Assembly: GCF_001428255.1 (NCBI RefSeq)
Contig: NZ_LMRW01000026.1
Location: 1,498-65,497, forward strand
Source of the DNA: Agromyces sp. Soil535
GTDB lineage: Bacteria > Actinomycetota > Actinomycetes > Actinomycetales > Microbacteriaceae
Length of the DNA: 64,000 bases
Reading direction: 5' to 3'
Positions within the stretch are counted from its first letter, which is position 1, and each line of letters opens with the position of its first letter. The notes under the pieces are model-generated. The model did not search any database, was not told the origin of the DNA, and was given only the letters and a program-made list of their open reading frames with translations. Both the position numbers and the translations under genes were made by a program. Positions 7,250 through 15,556 of the stretch are shown in pieces.

Positions 7250-8179
7250 TCACGGCGTGACGACGATCTTCCCTGCGAGATGCCGGCCCGCCAGGAGCGC
7301 GTACGCCTCCACCACCTGCTCGAGCGGGAAGACCCGTTCGATCCGGATGCGGACGTCACCGCGCTCGACCTGTTCCGCGACCTCCAGGAGGTCCTCGGGG
7401 CGGCGCTCGTAGCGTCCCGTGGTCCGGATGCCGAACTCCTGGATGGCCGGATAGTCGACGATCGTGCAGATTCGCTCCGGGTCGACGCCGAGCTCGAGCC
7501 CGGCGAGCACGGTCTCGCGACCGACGCCGTCCTGCACCGCCGTGATCGGGGCGGGCTGCACGGCACGGACGCGATCGGCGAGCCCCTGGCCATACTCGAC
7601 GGGAACGACTCCGATGGATCGGAGGAACTCGTGGTTCGATCGGCTGGCGGTGCCCACCACGGCGGCGCCGCGCGCGATGGCGAGTTGCGAGTAGACCATG
7701 CCCACGCCGCCGGCCGCGGCACTGACGAGCACGGTGTCGTCCGGCCCGATGTCGAGGAGCCGGAGGCCCGCCAGCGCGGTGAGGCCTGCGGTCGAGAGCG
7801 CCCCGGCGGCCTCGAACTGCAGGCCCACCGGCTTGCGGGCGAGGTCCGTGTCGGGAACGACGAGCTCCTCCCGGAGTGATGCGCCGGTCGTCCACCCCAT
7901 GACCTCGTCGGCTGCGGCCACGGGGGCACCGTCCCAGTACGTCGCCTCGGGGCCTGCCGCCACCACCACACCCGCGAAGTCGGAGCCGGTGCCACGGGGG
8001 AACGGCGCGCCAGGAGGCGCCGGGATGAGTCCGGAGCGGGTCTTGGCGTCCACCGGGTTGAGTCCGGCCGCCTTGACGCGGACGCACACCTCGTTCTCGC
8101 CCAGCGGTGGTGTCTCGACCTCTCCGACGTAGAGCACGTCAGGGTCGCCGACGGAGTCGTACAGGGCAGCGCGCGGCAT
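7250..8179 (-). CDS. NADPH:quinone reductase-like MDR oxidoreductase
   Basis: This 309-residue protein starts at ATG 8179 after GGAGGA. It is a medium-chain dehydrogenase without zinc ligands: the N-terminal GroES-like half ends in 'GSDFAGVVVAAG', then comes the NADPH-binding 'VSAAAGGVG' (152-160) of quinone oxidoreductases. Such enzymes reduce quinones, enones or activated double bonds with NADPH. The gap to SDR 3 is 36 bases and to the upstream dioxygenase gene 52 bases, so the three are probably co-transcribed. A plausible job is reduction of an unsaturated ring-fission product; this is inference. Confidence 0.87.
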   Translation of the reverse strand: MPRAALYDSVGDPDVLYVGEVETPPLGENEVCVRVKAAGLNPVDAKTRSGLIPAPPGAPFPRGTGSDFAGVVVAAGPEATYWDGAPVAAADEVMGWTTGASLREELVVPDTDLARKPVGLQFEAAGALSTAGLTALAGLRLLDIGPDDTVLVSAAAGGVGMVYSQLAIARGAAVVGTASRSNHEFLRSIGVVPVEYGQGLADRVRAVQPAPITAVQDGVGRETVLAGLELGVDPERICTIVDYPAIQEFGIRTTGRYERRPEDLLEVAEQVERGDVRIRIERVFPLEQVVEAYALLAGRHLAGKIVVTP

Positions 8180-8231
8180 CGCGGTTCCTCCGGTTCAGGT
8201 CGCCCGCGAACGGCGGGGCGGGCGGATGGAA

Positions 8232-9185
8232 TCAGATCGGCGGGGCGACGAAGAGGCCGTCGTCCACGTCGTTGAACGACTCGCGGGCGACGAGCTCGCT
8301 CATCTCGTTCGCGGTGCCCCACTGGTCCTGGGTCGTCACGAGGTTGACGTCGAGCTTCGACGGATGCCACAGGTCCTCGTCCTCGATCACCGCGAGCTCG
8401 GTGGTGTACTCGAGGGTGTTGCCGGCGGGATCCAGGAAGTACGCGAACGTGTTGTCACCCGCGTTGTGGCGCCCCGGACCCCACACCATGCGCGCCCCGC
8501 TGCGGAGGATCTTGCCGGCACCGCGCATCCACTCCTCGACGCCGCGCATCTCGAACGACGCGTGGTGCAAGGACGCGTGCGGTCCCTGCGCGATGGCGAA
8601 CGAGTGGTGCGCGTTGTTGCAGCGCATGAAGTTCATGAGATCGCCCATGCGCGCGCTGTACAACGTGTCGGAGATGGCGAAGTCGAGGTGGTCGATGTAC
8701 CACTGCGTGGTCTTCGGGAGGTCGACCGTGTTGACGACCACGTGGGACAGCTTCACCGGGACGGGCTCCCGCGGCTGGATCCTGCGATTCTCGCGCAGCT
8801 CGACGTCGGTCGAGATCTCGATGGTGCGCCCGTCGACGTCGAAGAAGCGGAAGCCGTACCCGCCGCCGTGCTGGTCGAGCGGCTTCGGAGGGTGCACGAT
8901 GCGCGTGCCGGCATCCGCCAGTCGAGTGTGCAACGCCTCGACGTCGGCACGGTCGAGCGCGCCGTAGGAGATGAGGTCGATCCGCTTCGCGCCCTCGCGA
9001 AGGCGGATGACGTACGGCTCGGGCGAGCCCTCCGCGGCGAGGTAGGACACCCGTCCGCCGTCGGCCGTGGCAGTGGCGACCTCGGTGAGTCCCCAGTGCT
9101 TCGTGAGGAACTCGTGCTCCGCGTCGAAGTCGACGACGGTGAGCGCGAGGTAGCGCAGATGCGAGATCAGCCGTCGGGTCATCAT
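8232..9185 (-). CDS. Two-domain type I extradiol ring-cleavage dioxygenase (VOC superfamily)
   Basis: This 317-residue protein starts at ATG 9185 after GAGGAG. It has two VOC modules, as in BphC/catechol 2,3-dioxygenase; the N-terminal one is structural. In the C-terminal module the iron ligands His148 ('LSHVV'), His208 ('LHHASF') and Glu259 ('TLEYTTE') are present. So are the catalytic His194, His240 ('GRHNAG') and Tyr249, spaced almost exactly as in BphC (146/195/210/241/250/260). It should therefore open a catechol-type ring next to the diol using Fe(II) and O2. It is the first gene of the minus arm, divergent from the LysR gene, with a motif copy in the shared promoter. Confidence 0.88.
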   Translation of the reverse strand: MMTRRLISHLRYLALTVVDFDAEHEFLTKHWGLTEVATATADGGRVSYLAAEGSPEPYVIRLREGAKRIDLISYGALDRADVEALHTRLADAGTRIVHPPKPLDQHGGGYGFRFFDVDGRTIEISTDVELRENRRIQPREPVPVKLSHVVVNTVDLPKTTQWYIDHLDFAISDTLYSARMGDLMNFMRCNNAHHSFAIAQGPHASLHHASFEMRGVEEWMRGAGKILRSGARMVWGPGRHNAGDNTFAYFLDPAGNTLEYTTELAVIEDEDLWHPSKLDVNLVTTQDQWGTANEMSELVARESFNDVDDGLFVAPPI

Positions 9186-9277
9186 CGAACTCCTCGCTGT
9201 TGAAGGACGCAGGCGTCGAAGGACGCAGCCGTCGAGGACACGCTAGTTCGCGTCCGGCTCGACCGGGACGTCGGCGG

Positions 9278-9295
9278 CCCGATACCTGTCATCGG
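9278..9295. promoter_or_regulatory. Cluster motif copy 2, candidate LysR operator
   Basis: CCCGATACCTGTCATCGG lies in the 163-base divergent region between the dioxygenase (start 9185) and LysR (start 9349) genes. CGAT...ATCG forms an interrupted dyad, the usual shape of LysR-type sites. It is near-identical to the copy at 10308-10325. Confidence 0.55.
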
Positions 9296-9348
9296 CCCCT
9301 CGGATCGCGGCACTGCCCGCGGTCGGGCGGCCGGGATACCATGCACGC

Positions 9349-10281
9349 ATGGCGGCCGACCATCACGACCTCAACCTGCTCCCGCCCCTCCGCGCCCTCC
9401 TCGAGGAGGCGAACGTCACGCGCGCCGGCCAGCGCGTGCAGATGGGGCAGTCCTCCATGAGTTCGACGCTCGCCCGGTTGCGCGCGGTCTTCCACGACGA
9501 GCTGCTGGTTCGTGTCGGCCGCGACTACGAGCTCACGCCGCTCGCCAGGCTGCTGCTGCCCCAGGTCCAGGCCACGCTCCCCCTGCTGGAACGGGTGCTC
9601 ACCAGCGAGCTCGACATCGACCCCGCCGGATCCCGCCGCCGGTTCTCGATCATGATGACCGACTACGGCACGATGCGCCTCCGCGGCGCCATCGCCATGG
9701 TCCTCGCGGAGGCGCCCGACGGCGAGGTCGACATCGTGCCCCTTCCCGAGCGACCCATGGAGAGCGAGCGAGACCTCATCACCCACGACTTCGTCGTGAC
9801 GGTGCCCGGCATCGGGATCGAGGGGCAGAGCGCGGATCTCTTCGAGGACGAGTACGTCTGCCTCGTGGATGCCGCGAATCCTGCGCTGCGTGACGGGGCG
9901 CTGTCGTTCGCCGACTTCGTGGCGCTGCCGCAGGCGGTCGCCCACTTCGGCCGGCTCCACTTCACGCCGGCCGACCGGCGCCTTCGAGAGCTCGGGGTCG
10001 ACCGGAGCGAGCCGCGCGTCACGACAGCGAGCTTCCTCCCGCTGCCGTCGATCGTGTCCGGCACCGAGCTCGTCGCGGTCGTGCCGGGCGAGTTGGCCGC
10101 ACAGCTCGGACCGGCCACCGGCACGGTCGGGGTCGAGGCCCCGTTCGGTCGCGTCGGAATCGACCTGAAGCTCTGGTGGCACGAGAGCCACGACAACGAC
10201 CCCGTGCACGTCTGGTTCCGCACCCGCCTGATCGACGCAGTGCGTGCGGCCGGGGATGGTCGCGCACCCGGCGAGGCGTGA
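9349..10281 (+). CDS. LysR-family transcriptional regulator of the catabolic cluster
   Basis: This 310-residue protein starts at ATG 9349. The N-terminal winged helix-turn-helix covers residues 5-65 ('LNLLPPLRALLEEANVTRAGQRVQMGQSSMS' region, then 'LARLRAVFHDELLVRVGRDYELTPLA'), the layout of NodD/LinR-like LysR proteins. The effector-binding domain follows. LysR proteins usually need a pathway intermediate to activate divergent target operons. The gene lies exactly between the two arms of the cluster and is followed 131 bases later by the plus-strand arm. Three related motif copies (6416, 9278, 10308) are its likely binding sites. Confidence 0.92.
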   Translation: MAADHHDLNLLPPLRALLEEANVTRAGQRVQMGQSSMSSTLARLRAVFHDELLVRVGRDYELTPLARLLLPQVQATLPLLERVLTSELDIDPAGSRRRFSIMMTDYGTMRLRGAIAMVLAEAPDGEVDIVPLPERPMESERDLITHDFVVTVPGIGIEGQSADLFEDEYVCLVDAANPALRDGALSFADFVALPQAVAHFGRLHFTPADRRLRELGVDRSEPRVTTASFLPLPSIVSGTELVAVVPGELAAQLGPATGTVGVEAPFGRVGIDLKLWWHESHDNDPVHVWFRTRLIDAVRAAGDGRAPGEA

Positions 10282-10307
10282 CCGGACGGTCGATGAGGTC
10301 GGTGGCG

Positions 10308-10325
10308 CCCGATAGCTGCCATCGA
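10308..10325. promoter_or_regulatory. Cluster motif copy 3, candidate LysR operator
   Basis: CCCGATAGCTGCCATCGA lies 88-105 bases upstream of the flavin monooxygenase start (10413). It matches copy 2 at 15 of 18 positions and keeps the CGAT-N7-ATCG dyad and a T-N11-A spacing. Confidence 0.55.
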
Positions 10326-10412
10326 GCGATCAGCGTTCCGCGCCCGTGACCGCGCACCTACCGTCGAATCGGGCGGCGAGGACGCCGTCGCAGTGGAGGA
10401 GTGCAGAGCATC

Positions 10413-11531
10413 ATGACGGTCTCATCCGTATTGGTCGTCGGCGGCGGCATCACCGGCTGCGTCACGGCGATCGCCCTGGCGCAGCGTGGCGTGGAGGTGA
10501 CGCTCGTCGAGCGGTCGCCGCAGTGGCACGGCGTCGGGCACGGCATCACGGTCCAAGGCAACGCGCTCAAGGAGTTCCGTGAGATCGGCGCACTCGATCC
10601 GATCCTCGAGAAGGGGCACGGCTTCGACCAGGTGCGGATGCGCGAGGCCGACGGCGAAGAGATCGTGACGATCACCGTGGCGCGCACGGGCGGGTCGGAC
10701 CTGCCCGCGACCATGGGAGCGCTCCGCAGCGACATCCAGGACGTGCTCGTCGGCATGATCCGCGACCTCGGCATCGAGGTGCGCCTCGGCACTGAGCTCG
10801 TGTCGTTCTCGAGCGTCGACCGCCACGTCGAGGCCGAGTTGTCGAGCGGCGTGGTGGAGAACTACGACGTGATCATCGCGGCCGACGGCATCAAGTCGAC
10901 GACACGCAAGCTCCTCGGCATCCACGAGGAGAAGAAGCCGACGGGCATGGGCATCTGGCGCTCCGTCGTGCCCCGAACCCGCGACATGTCGATCTCGGGC
11001 CTGTACTACCACGGACCCGAGTACAAGGTGGGGTTCACGCCCATCTCCGACGACCTCTGCTACGCCTACGTGCTCACCAAGCCCGAACGGCCCGACAACG
11101 GCCTGACCGATGCGCAGGAGATGCGCCGCCTGCTCGAGGGCTACGGCGGCGACGTCCCGTTCATCCGCGACCAGATCACGGAGGAGACGTTCCTGAACTT
11201 CCAGCCGATCGAGTGGCTGTACGTCGAGGGCCCGTGGCACCGGGGCCGGGTCATCGCGATCGGCGACGCGGTGCATGCGTGTCCGCCGCTCATCGCACAA
11301 GGGGCGGCGCAGTGCTCCGAAGATGCCGTGCTGCTGGCGGACTACCTCACCCGTGAGGGCGACATCGAGGCCCTGCTCACCGAGTTCGAGGCTCGCCGGA
11401 AGCCGAGGGTCAAGCTCGTCGTCGATGCGTCGCTCCAGCTCGTCGAGTGGGAACTCCACCCCGACGCGCCCGGCGCCGACCCAGGCGGCCTCTTTGCCAG
11501 CTCCTTGCAGTCCCTCGCGGAGCCGGCATGA
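10413..11531 (+). CDS. FAD-dependent aromatic-ring monooxygenase-like protein
   Basis: The chosen start is ATG 10413, 12 bases after TGGAGGA (10394-10400); the upstream GTG 10401 touches that site. The 372-residue protein has the three signatures of class A flavin hydroxylases: GGGITG (10-15), the DG motif 'AADGIKSTTR' (157-165) and the GD motif 'IGDAVHACPP' (283-292). Such enzymes put a hydroxyl group onto phenolic or pyridine-type rings using NAD(P)H and O2. It heads a five-gene unit (monooxygenase, cupin, VOC, SDR, hydrolase) joined by ATGA/GTGA overlaps. It may make the diol opened by the dioxygenase at 8232. The substrate is unknown. Confidence 0.88.
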   Translation: MTVSSVLVVGGGITGCVTAIALAQRGVEVTLVERSPQWHGVGHGITVQGNALKEFREIGALDPILEKGHGFDQVRMREADGEEIVTITVARTGGSDLPATMGALRSDIQDVLVGMIRDLGIEVRLGTELVSFSSVDRHVEAELSSGVVENYDVIIAADGIKSTTRKLLGIHEEKKPTGMGIWRSVVPRTRDMSISGLYYHGPEYKVGFTPISDDLCYAYVLTKPERPDNGLTDAQEMRRLLEGYGGDVPFIRDQITEETFLNFQPIEWLYVEGPWHRGRVIAIGDAVHACPPLIAQGAAQCSEDAVLLADYLTREGDIEALLTEFEARRKPRVKLVVDASLQLVEWELHPDAPGADPGGLFASSLQSLAEPA

Positions 11532-12121
11532 GCGCCGGCGCTGAGCCGCACGCCTCGATGCCCCGACGGATCGTGACGGGCCATGACGCGAACGGCGTCT
11601 CGGTCGTCATCTCCGACGGCGCCGTGCCGGTGCACCGCTACATGCCGCAGGACGGCGTCGGCTTCTACGAGATCTGGCAGACGGATGCCGCGCCGGCGCC
11701 GATCCTCCCCGTCGAACCGAACGAGCCGACCGAGCGCACCCTGCGGGTGCCGCCCGAGCCGCGCGGCACGAAGGTCCGCATCAACGAGTTCTTCCCCGGC
11801 CACCTCGGCCCCGAGGGTCGGCAGTCGCCCGTGCACCGCACCGAGTCCATCGACTACGGCATCGTGCTCGAGGGCGAGATCGTGCTGATCCTCGACGACA
11901 GCGAGGTGACGCTGCGGGCGGGTGACGTCGTCGTGCAGCGGGGCACCGACCACGCGTGGGCGAATCGCACCGACGCCGTCTGTCGCGTGGCCTTCATCCT
12001 CGTCGGCGGCGCGTTCGCACCGGAGCTGCTCGACCTGCTCCCGGAGGACACGCGAGACTCGCTCATGACGCACGGGCCTCACGACGGACCTGGCGCAGCG
12101 CACACGGAGGTGCACGCGTGA
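11528..12121 (+). CDS. Cupin-domain protein
   Basis: The start is ATG 11528, overlapping the monooxygenase stop (ATGA). The 197-residue protein has one cupin barrel. Motif 1 reads 'PVHRTESIDYGIVLEGE' (His103, Glu106, with a single His) and motif 2 'AGDVVVQRGTDHAWAN' (His142, Asn146). With at least two His and a Glu, metal binding is plausible. In aromatic pathways such cupins act as ring-fission dioxygenases, isomerases or lyases, and some bind a ligand only. The N-terminal 90 residues are not recognisable. Tight coupling to the monooxygenase implies a role in the same pathway. Confidence 0.82.
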   Translation: MSAGAEPHASMPRRIVTGHDANGVSVVISDGAVPVHRYMPQDGVGFYEIWQTDAAPAPILPVEPNEPTERTLRVPPEPRGTKVRINEFFPGHLGPEGRQSPVHRTESIDYGIVLEGEIVLILDDSEVTLRAGDVVVQRGTDHAWANRTDAVCRVAFILVGGAFAPELLDLLPEDTRDSLMTHGPHDGPGAAHTEVHA

Positions 12122-12555
12122 CCCACCTCGACCACGTCGGCCTCTCGGTCGCCGATCTCGACGCGCAGTCGGCCTGGTACACGGCGGCGCTCGGGCTCAC
12201 GGTATCCACCCCGTTCGAGATGCCCTCCCTGGGGATCCGCGGCGTCTTCGTCGTCGACCCCGACGAGCACTGGGCCATCGAGCTCCTCCGCCGCGACGGC
12301 TCGCAGCCCGGCCTGCAGGCGCCCGACGCACCCGCCGCGCTGCTGACCCAGGGGTACGGCCACATCTGCCTCCGCGTCGCCGACGTCGACGCCGTCTACG
12401 AGCGGCTCCTCGCCGCCGGAGCAACCGCCCGCATGTCGCCGCGCCTTGCTCCGGAGGCGGGCGTGCACATGGCGTTCGTCGCAGACCCCGAGGGGCACCT
12501 GATCGAGCTCCTCGACCGCGTGGGGCCCGTGGGCTGGAAGCCGGACGCGTCGTGA
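12118..12555 (+). CDS. Small VOC-family (glyoxalase-fold) protein
   Basis: The start is GTG 12118 (GTGA overlap with the cupin stop), giving 145 residues. There are two paired beta-alpha-beta-beta-beta modules: 'HLDHVGLSVADLDAQSAWY' opens the first and 'GHICLRVADVDAVYERL' the second, and the 'DPEGHLIELLD' ending contributes the Glu ligand. Metal ligands His and Glu are in place, so it could be an isomerase, epimerase or ring-opening enzyme rather than a true extradiol dioxygenase, which would need two domains. It is the third gene of the coupled plus-strand unit. Confidence 0.85.
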   Translation: MTHLDHVGLSVADLDAQSAWYTAALGLTVSTPFEMPSLGIRGVFVVDPDEHWAIELLRRDGSQPGLQAPDAPAALLTQGYGHICLRVADVDAVYERLLAAGATARMSPRLAPEAGVHMAFVADPEGHLIELLDRVGPVGWKPDAS

Positions 12556-13364
12556 CCCCGCTGTTGCTCGGACTCGAGGATCGCGTCGTCGTCGTCACCG
12601 GCGCGGCGGGCGGGCAGGGAGCGGCGGAGGCGCTGCTGCTCGACTCGTACGGCGCCCGGGTGGTCGCGACCGACCTGGCGGATGCCCCACCCGCCGCGTT
12701 CAACGGAACGAACGTCACGTATCGTCGGCTCGACGTGACGGACGAGGCCGGCTGGACGGCCCTCGCGCACGAGATAGCAACGGAGCTGAGGGACTCGGCC
12801 CCGCTCAAGGGCCTCATCAACAACGCCGGCATCACGCACCGTGCGCGCCTCGGCCAGACCGAGCGGGCCGACTGGGATCGCGTGCTCGCCGTCAACCTCA
12901 CCGGCCCGATGCTGGGGATCCAGGCTCTCGCCCCGCTCATGGGCGAAGGGTCGTCGATCGTCAACATCGGGTCGGCCGCGGCGCTGACGGCGCACTACAC
13001 GGCGGCGTACACGGCGAGCAAATGGGGTCTGCGCGGCCTCACCCACGTGGCGGCGACGGAGTACGGGCCCCGAGGCATCCGGGTCAACGCAGTCCACCCG
13101 GGATTCATCGAGACCGACATGACGGCGAACGCGCCGGCCGCCATGCGCGGCGCGCAACTCGACCTGACGCCGCTCGAGCGACTGGGGCAAGCCGATGAGG
13201 TCGCCCAGGTCGCCGTCTTCCTGCTCTCGGATGCCGCGGCGTACGTGTCGGGCGCCGAGATCCCCGTCGACGGAGCCTTCACCTCGTCGGCCGGGGTCAA
13301 GTACATGGCGGACCGCATCGCCGCTGCGAAGGCCGCCGCGGACGCATCCGCCCCCACCACCTAG
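12552..13364 (+). CDS. Short-chain dehydrogenase/reductase (cluster SDR 4)
   Basis: The start is GTG 12552, overlapping the VOC stop. The 270-residue classical SDR has TGAAGGQG at 16-23, NNAG at 90-93, Ser141 and Tyr153/Lys157 in 'AAYTASK'. Asp41 after strand 2 suggests NAD. All catalytic residues are intact. It ends 11 bases before the hydrolase start. It probably oxidises a side-chain alcohol or a ring-fission intermediate; this is inference from context. Confidence 0.9.
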   Translation: MTPLLLGLEDRVVVVTGAAGGQGAAEALLLDSYGARVVATDLADAPPAAFNGTNVTYRRLDVTDEAGWTALAHEIATELRDSAPLKGLINNAGITHRARLGQTERADWDRVLAVNLTGPMLGIQALAPLMGEGSSIVNIGSAAALTAHYTAAYTASKWGLRGLTHVAATEYGPRGIRVNAVHPGFIETDMTANAPAAMRGAQLDLTPLERLGQADEVAQVAVFLLSDAAAYVSGAEIPVDGAFTSSAGVKYMADRIAAAKAAADASAPTT

Positions 13365-13375
13365 GAGCCACGCCC

Positions 13376-14569
13376 GTGTTCATGTACTTCCCGACGAACT
13401 ACGTCTGGAGCCTCTCCGTCGTCGCAACCCTCAACAACGGCGGCTACATCGACGAGGTCGATCGAGCCTGCAAGCCGGTGCTGCTCGCGTCGCAGAACGG
13501 CGATGACGCCGGGACCGAGGAGCTGTACGCGTCCTGGGCGGCGGTCGCCGACCGACTCATCGCCAAGGCCGAGGACGATGAGGCGCGCGGTCGCCGCATC
13601 GGCGCGGGAGAGACGTACTACCGTGCCTCGCTCTACACCTCGCAGGCCGAGCGCCTGCAGTCGCCGAAGTGGGAGGGGCGCAACGCGGCCTACCAGAAGT
13701 CGATCGACCTGCTCCTGAAGCACGTCGAGCTCTCGGGCGTCCCACTCACTCCGGTCGAGATCCCGTACGAGGGTGCGACGCTGCCCGGGTACCTCTACCG
13801 GGCGCCGGGCGACGGACCCAGCCCGGTGGTCATCCAGTGGAACGGCCTCGACTCGACCAAGGAGATGATGTACTACTCGGGCTTCGCGCGCATGCTGGCG
13901 GAGCGCGGCATCTCGACGCTCATGGTCGACACGCCCGGATCGGGCGAGGCATTGCGCCTTCGCGGCCTCACGGCGCGCCACGACACCGAGGCGTGGGCGT
14001 CCGCGATCGTCGACTGGATCGAGGCGCATGCGGCGGAGATCGGCGCCGACCCCGAACGCATCGGCATCGTCGGCTGGTCGCTGGGCGGGTACTACGCTCC
14101 CCGGGCTGCGGCGTTCGAGAAGCGCCTGAAGCTCGCCGTGGCCTGGGGCGCGAACCACGACTGGGCCGAGGTCCAGGAGGCCCGCCGTCGCCGCGAGGGG
14201 GAGAACCCCGTTCCGCACTACTGGGACCACGTGTTCTGGGTGTGGGGCGCGAGCGACATGGACGACTTCATCGAGAAGACGAAGGGGATGCACCTGAACG
14301 GCGTCGCCGAGCGGATCACGGTGCCGCTGCTCGTCACCCACGGCGTGAACGACCGCCAGATCTCCGCGTCGTATGCGCACGAGACGTACGAGCAGGCCGT
14401 GAACAGCCCGAAACGGGAACTGCGGCTGTTCGACGACCCCGAGGGCGGCACCGAGCACATCAGCATCGACAACCTCCCCTACGTCGCCGGGATCATCGCC
14501 GACTGGGTGGCGGAGACGTTCGCCGAACTCGACTCCTCGTTCCGGGCGTCGAACGTCCCACAGCGATGA
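13376..14569 (+). CDS. Alpha/beta hydrolase of the 2,6-dihydroxypseudooxynicotine hydrolase type
   Basis: This 397-residue protein starts at the in-frame start at 13376, preceded by AGGAG. About 120 helical N-terminal residues precede a hydrolase core with nucleophile elbow GWSLGG (Ser235), Asp326 ('VNDRQIS') and His361 ('EHISID'). The long N-terminal cap and the 'PGSGEA' oxyanion region resemble the DHPON hydrolase/FrsA-like group, which breaks carbon-carbon bonds next to a ketone on an aromatic ring. The N-terminus 'FPTNYVW' is also like that group. It is the last gene of the plus arm. With a ring hydroxylase and an extradiol dioxygenase nearby, C-C cleavage is the best guess. Confidence 0.82.
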   Translation: MFMYFPTNYVWSLSVVATLNNGGYIDEVDRACKPVLLASQNGDDAGTEELYASWAAVADRLIAKAEDDEARGRRIGAGETYYRASLYTSQAERLQSPKWEGRNAAYQKSIDLLLKHVELSGVPLTPVEIPYEGATLPGYLYRAPGDGPSPVVIQWNGLDSTKEMMYYSGFARMLAERGISTLMVDTPGSGEALRLRGLTARHDTEAWASAIVDWIEAHAAEIGADPERIGIVGWSLGGYYAPRAAAFEKRLKLAVAWGANHDWAEVQEARRRREGENPVPHYWDHVFWVWGASDMDDFIEKTKGMHLNGVAERITVPLLVTHGVNDRQISASYAHETYEQAVNSPKRELRLFDDPEGGTEHISIDNLPYVAGIIADWVAETFAELDSSFRASNVPQR

Positions 14570-14597
14570 CGCCGCATTCGTGTCGCGGCATCCGGCC

Positions 14598-15350
14598 TCA
14601 GAACGAGACGATGAGGCCGAGCGCGACCGTTCCTGCCTGGCTGAGGCGAGCCAGCGCCAGCCCGTACCCCTGAGCGTCGTACTGGATGCTCAGACCCCCG
14701 TCGGGGAAGCGCCCATCGATGGTGCACGTGTGGCGTGACGGGCCGGTGGGGAGCAGCAGCACGAGGCACACGTCGTCGCCGTCGACGGTGCGCGCCAGGT
14801 ATGCGGTGGGCCCGTCGGTGCGGCTGGCGAGCTGGCGAACGGATGCCTGGTCGATCGCCGCGTCGACGCTCGTGACCCGGGCCGCTTCGGCGGCCAGGGG
14901 CAGCCGGTCGAACAACGGGAGCAGGTCGGTCTCGTCGAGCGGAGTTCCGGAGCCCGCGGACGAGGTTGGGCCGATGGTGGACGACGACACGAGCTCCGGC
15001 GGTACGCGCTGGCCGGCGGCCCAGCCGAGCACTGCACCGACCACGAGGCCGACCCCTGCTGCGACGGCCGCCCATCGCACGCGTCGCGCTCGCCCGCCTG
15101 CGTCGTCGGCCGGCATGTGCTCATCGACCGCCTCGCCCGCTGCGACATCCGCGATCCCCGAACGCGACGCGACCTCAACGCGTGCTTCGGCCGGGCCCGT
15201 GCTCGTCACCGCATCACGATCGGCGTCGAGCGAGGCGGGCCCGGTGAGCTCGGCGAGCTCCGCGGTGGCCCGTGCGCGCTCGGCATCGGTGGAATCCGCG
15301 CCGTAGGCGATCCGCTCCAGTGCGCGGATGCTGCGCTCGATGGCGTTCAC
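14598..15350 (-). CDS. Membrane-anchored protein of unknown function
   Basis: The start is GTG 15350, five bases after AAAGGGG; the open frame extends further upstream, but that part is arginine-rich noise. The 250-residue protein has a soluble N-terminus (1-100, with 'RALERIAYGADSTDAERARA', a short charged helix). One membrane segment follows at about 110-130 ('VRWAAVAAGVGLVVGAVLGW'), then an extracytoplasmic domain of about 115 residues with two cysteines ('DDVCLVLLL', 'RHTCTI') that could form a disulfide. I do not recognise the family. It converges on the hydrolase gene with a 28-base gap. Confidence 0.7.
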   Translation of the reverse strand: MNAIERSIRALERIAYGADSTDAERARATAELAELTGPASLDADRDAVTSTGPAEARVEVASRSGIADVAAGEAVDEHMPADDAGGRARRVRWAAVAAGVGLVVGAVLGWAAGQRVPPELVSSSTIGPTSSAGSGTPLDETDLLPLFDRLPLAAEAARVTSVDAAIDQASVRQLASRTDGPTAYLARTVDGDDVCLVLLLPTGPSRHTCTIDGRFPDGGLSIQYDAQGYGLALARLSQAGTVALGLIVSF

Positions 15351-15366
15351 CCGGCCCCTTTCACGC

Positions 15367-15384
15367 CCGATGCTACTGCATCGG
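15367..15384. repeat. Perfect 7-bp hairpin upstream of the membrane protein gene
   Basis: CCGATGC-TACT-GCATCGG lies 17 bases upstream of the GTG at 15350, with a second palindrome CTCCGTCGACGGAG at 15402-15415. Either could be an operator or leader structure for the minus-strand gene. No regulator is obviously linked. Confidence 0.4.
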
Positions 15385-15486
15385 CACCACGGCTCTTCTG
15401 CCTCCGTCGACGGAGACGAACGGGCCGTGTGCGGTAAAGACCTGCGTCCACGCATGGGCCGTGGCATTGGCGCACCGTTCGCGCGA

Positions 15487-15515
15487 TTGACCGCGTGAAG
15501 GACGCAGCGTAGCGT
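15487..15515 (+). promoter_or_regulatory. Sigma-70-type promoter for the SCO4226-like gene
   Basis: TTGACC (15487-15492), a 17-base spacer and TAGCGT (15510-15515) precede the ATG at 15557, which also has AAGGGAG before it. Spacing and hexamers fit the housekeeping actinobacterial consensus. Confidence 0.55.
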
Positions 15516-15556
15516 GCAGGCACAACGCAATATCGACGGCAAGGGAGCTGGTCGAG

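Noticed and set aside
4910-7879. Very long plus-strand open frame (989 codons) across the catabolic cluster
   Set aside because: It is antisense to well-supported oxidase, isomerase and dehydrogenase genes, is rich in Arg, Gly and Val, and has no domain. Long antisense frames are expected in high-GC DNA.
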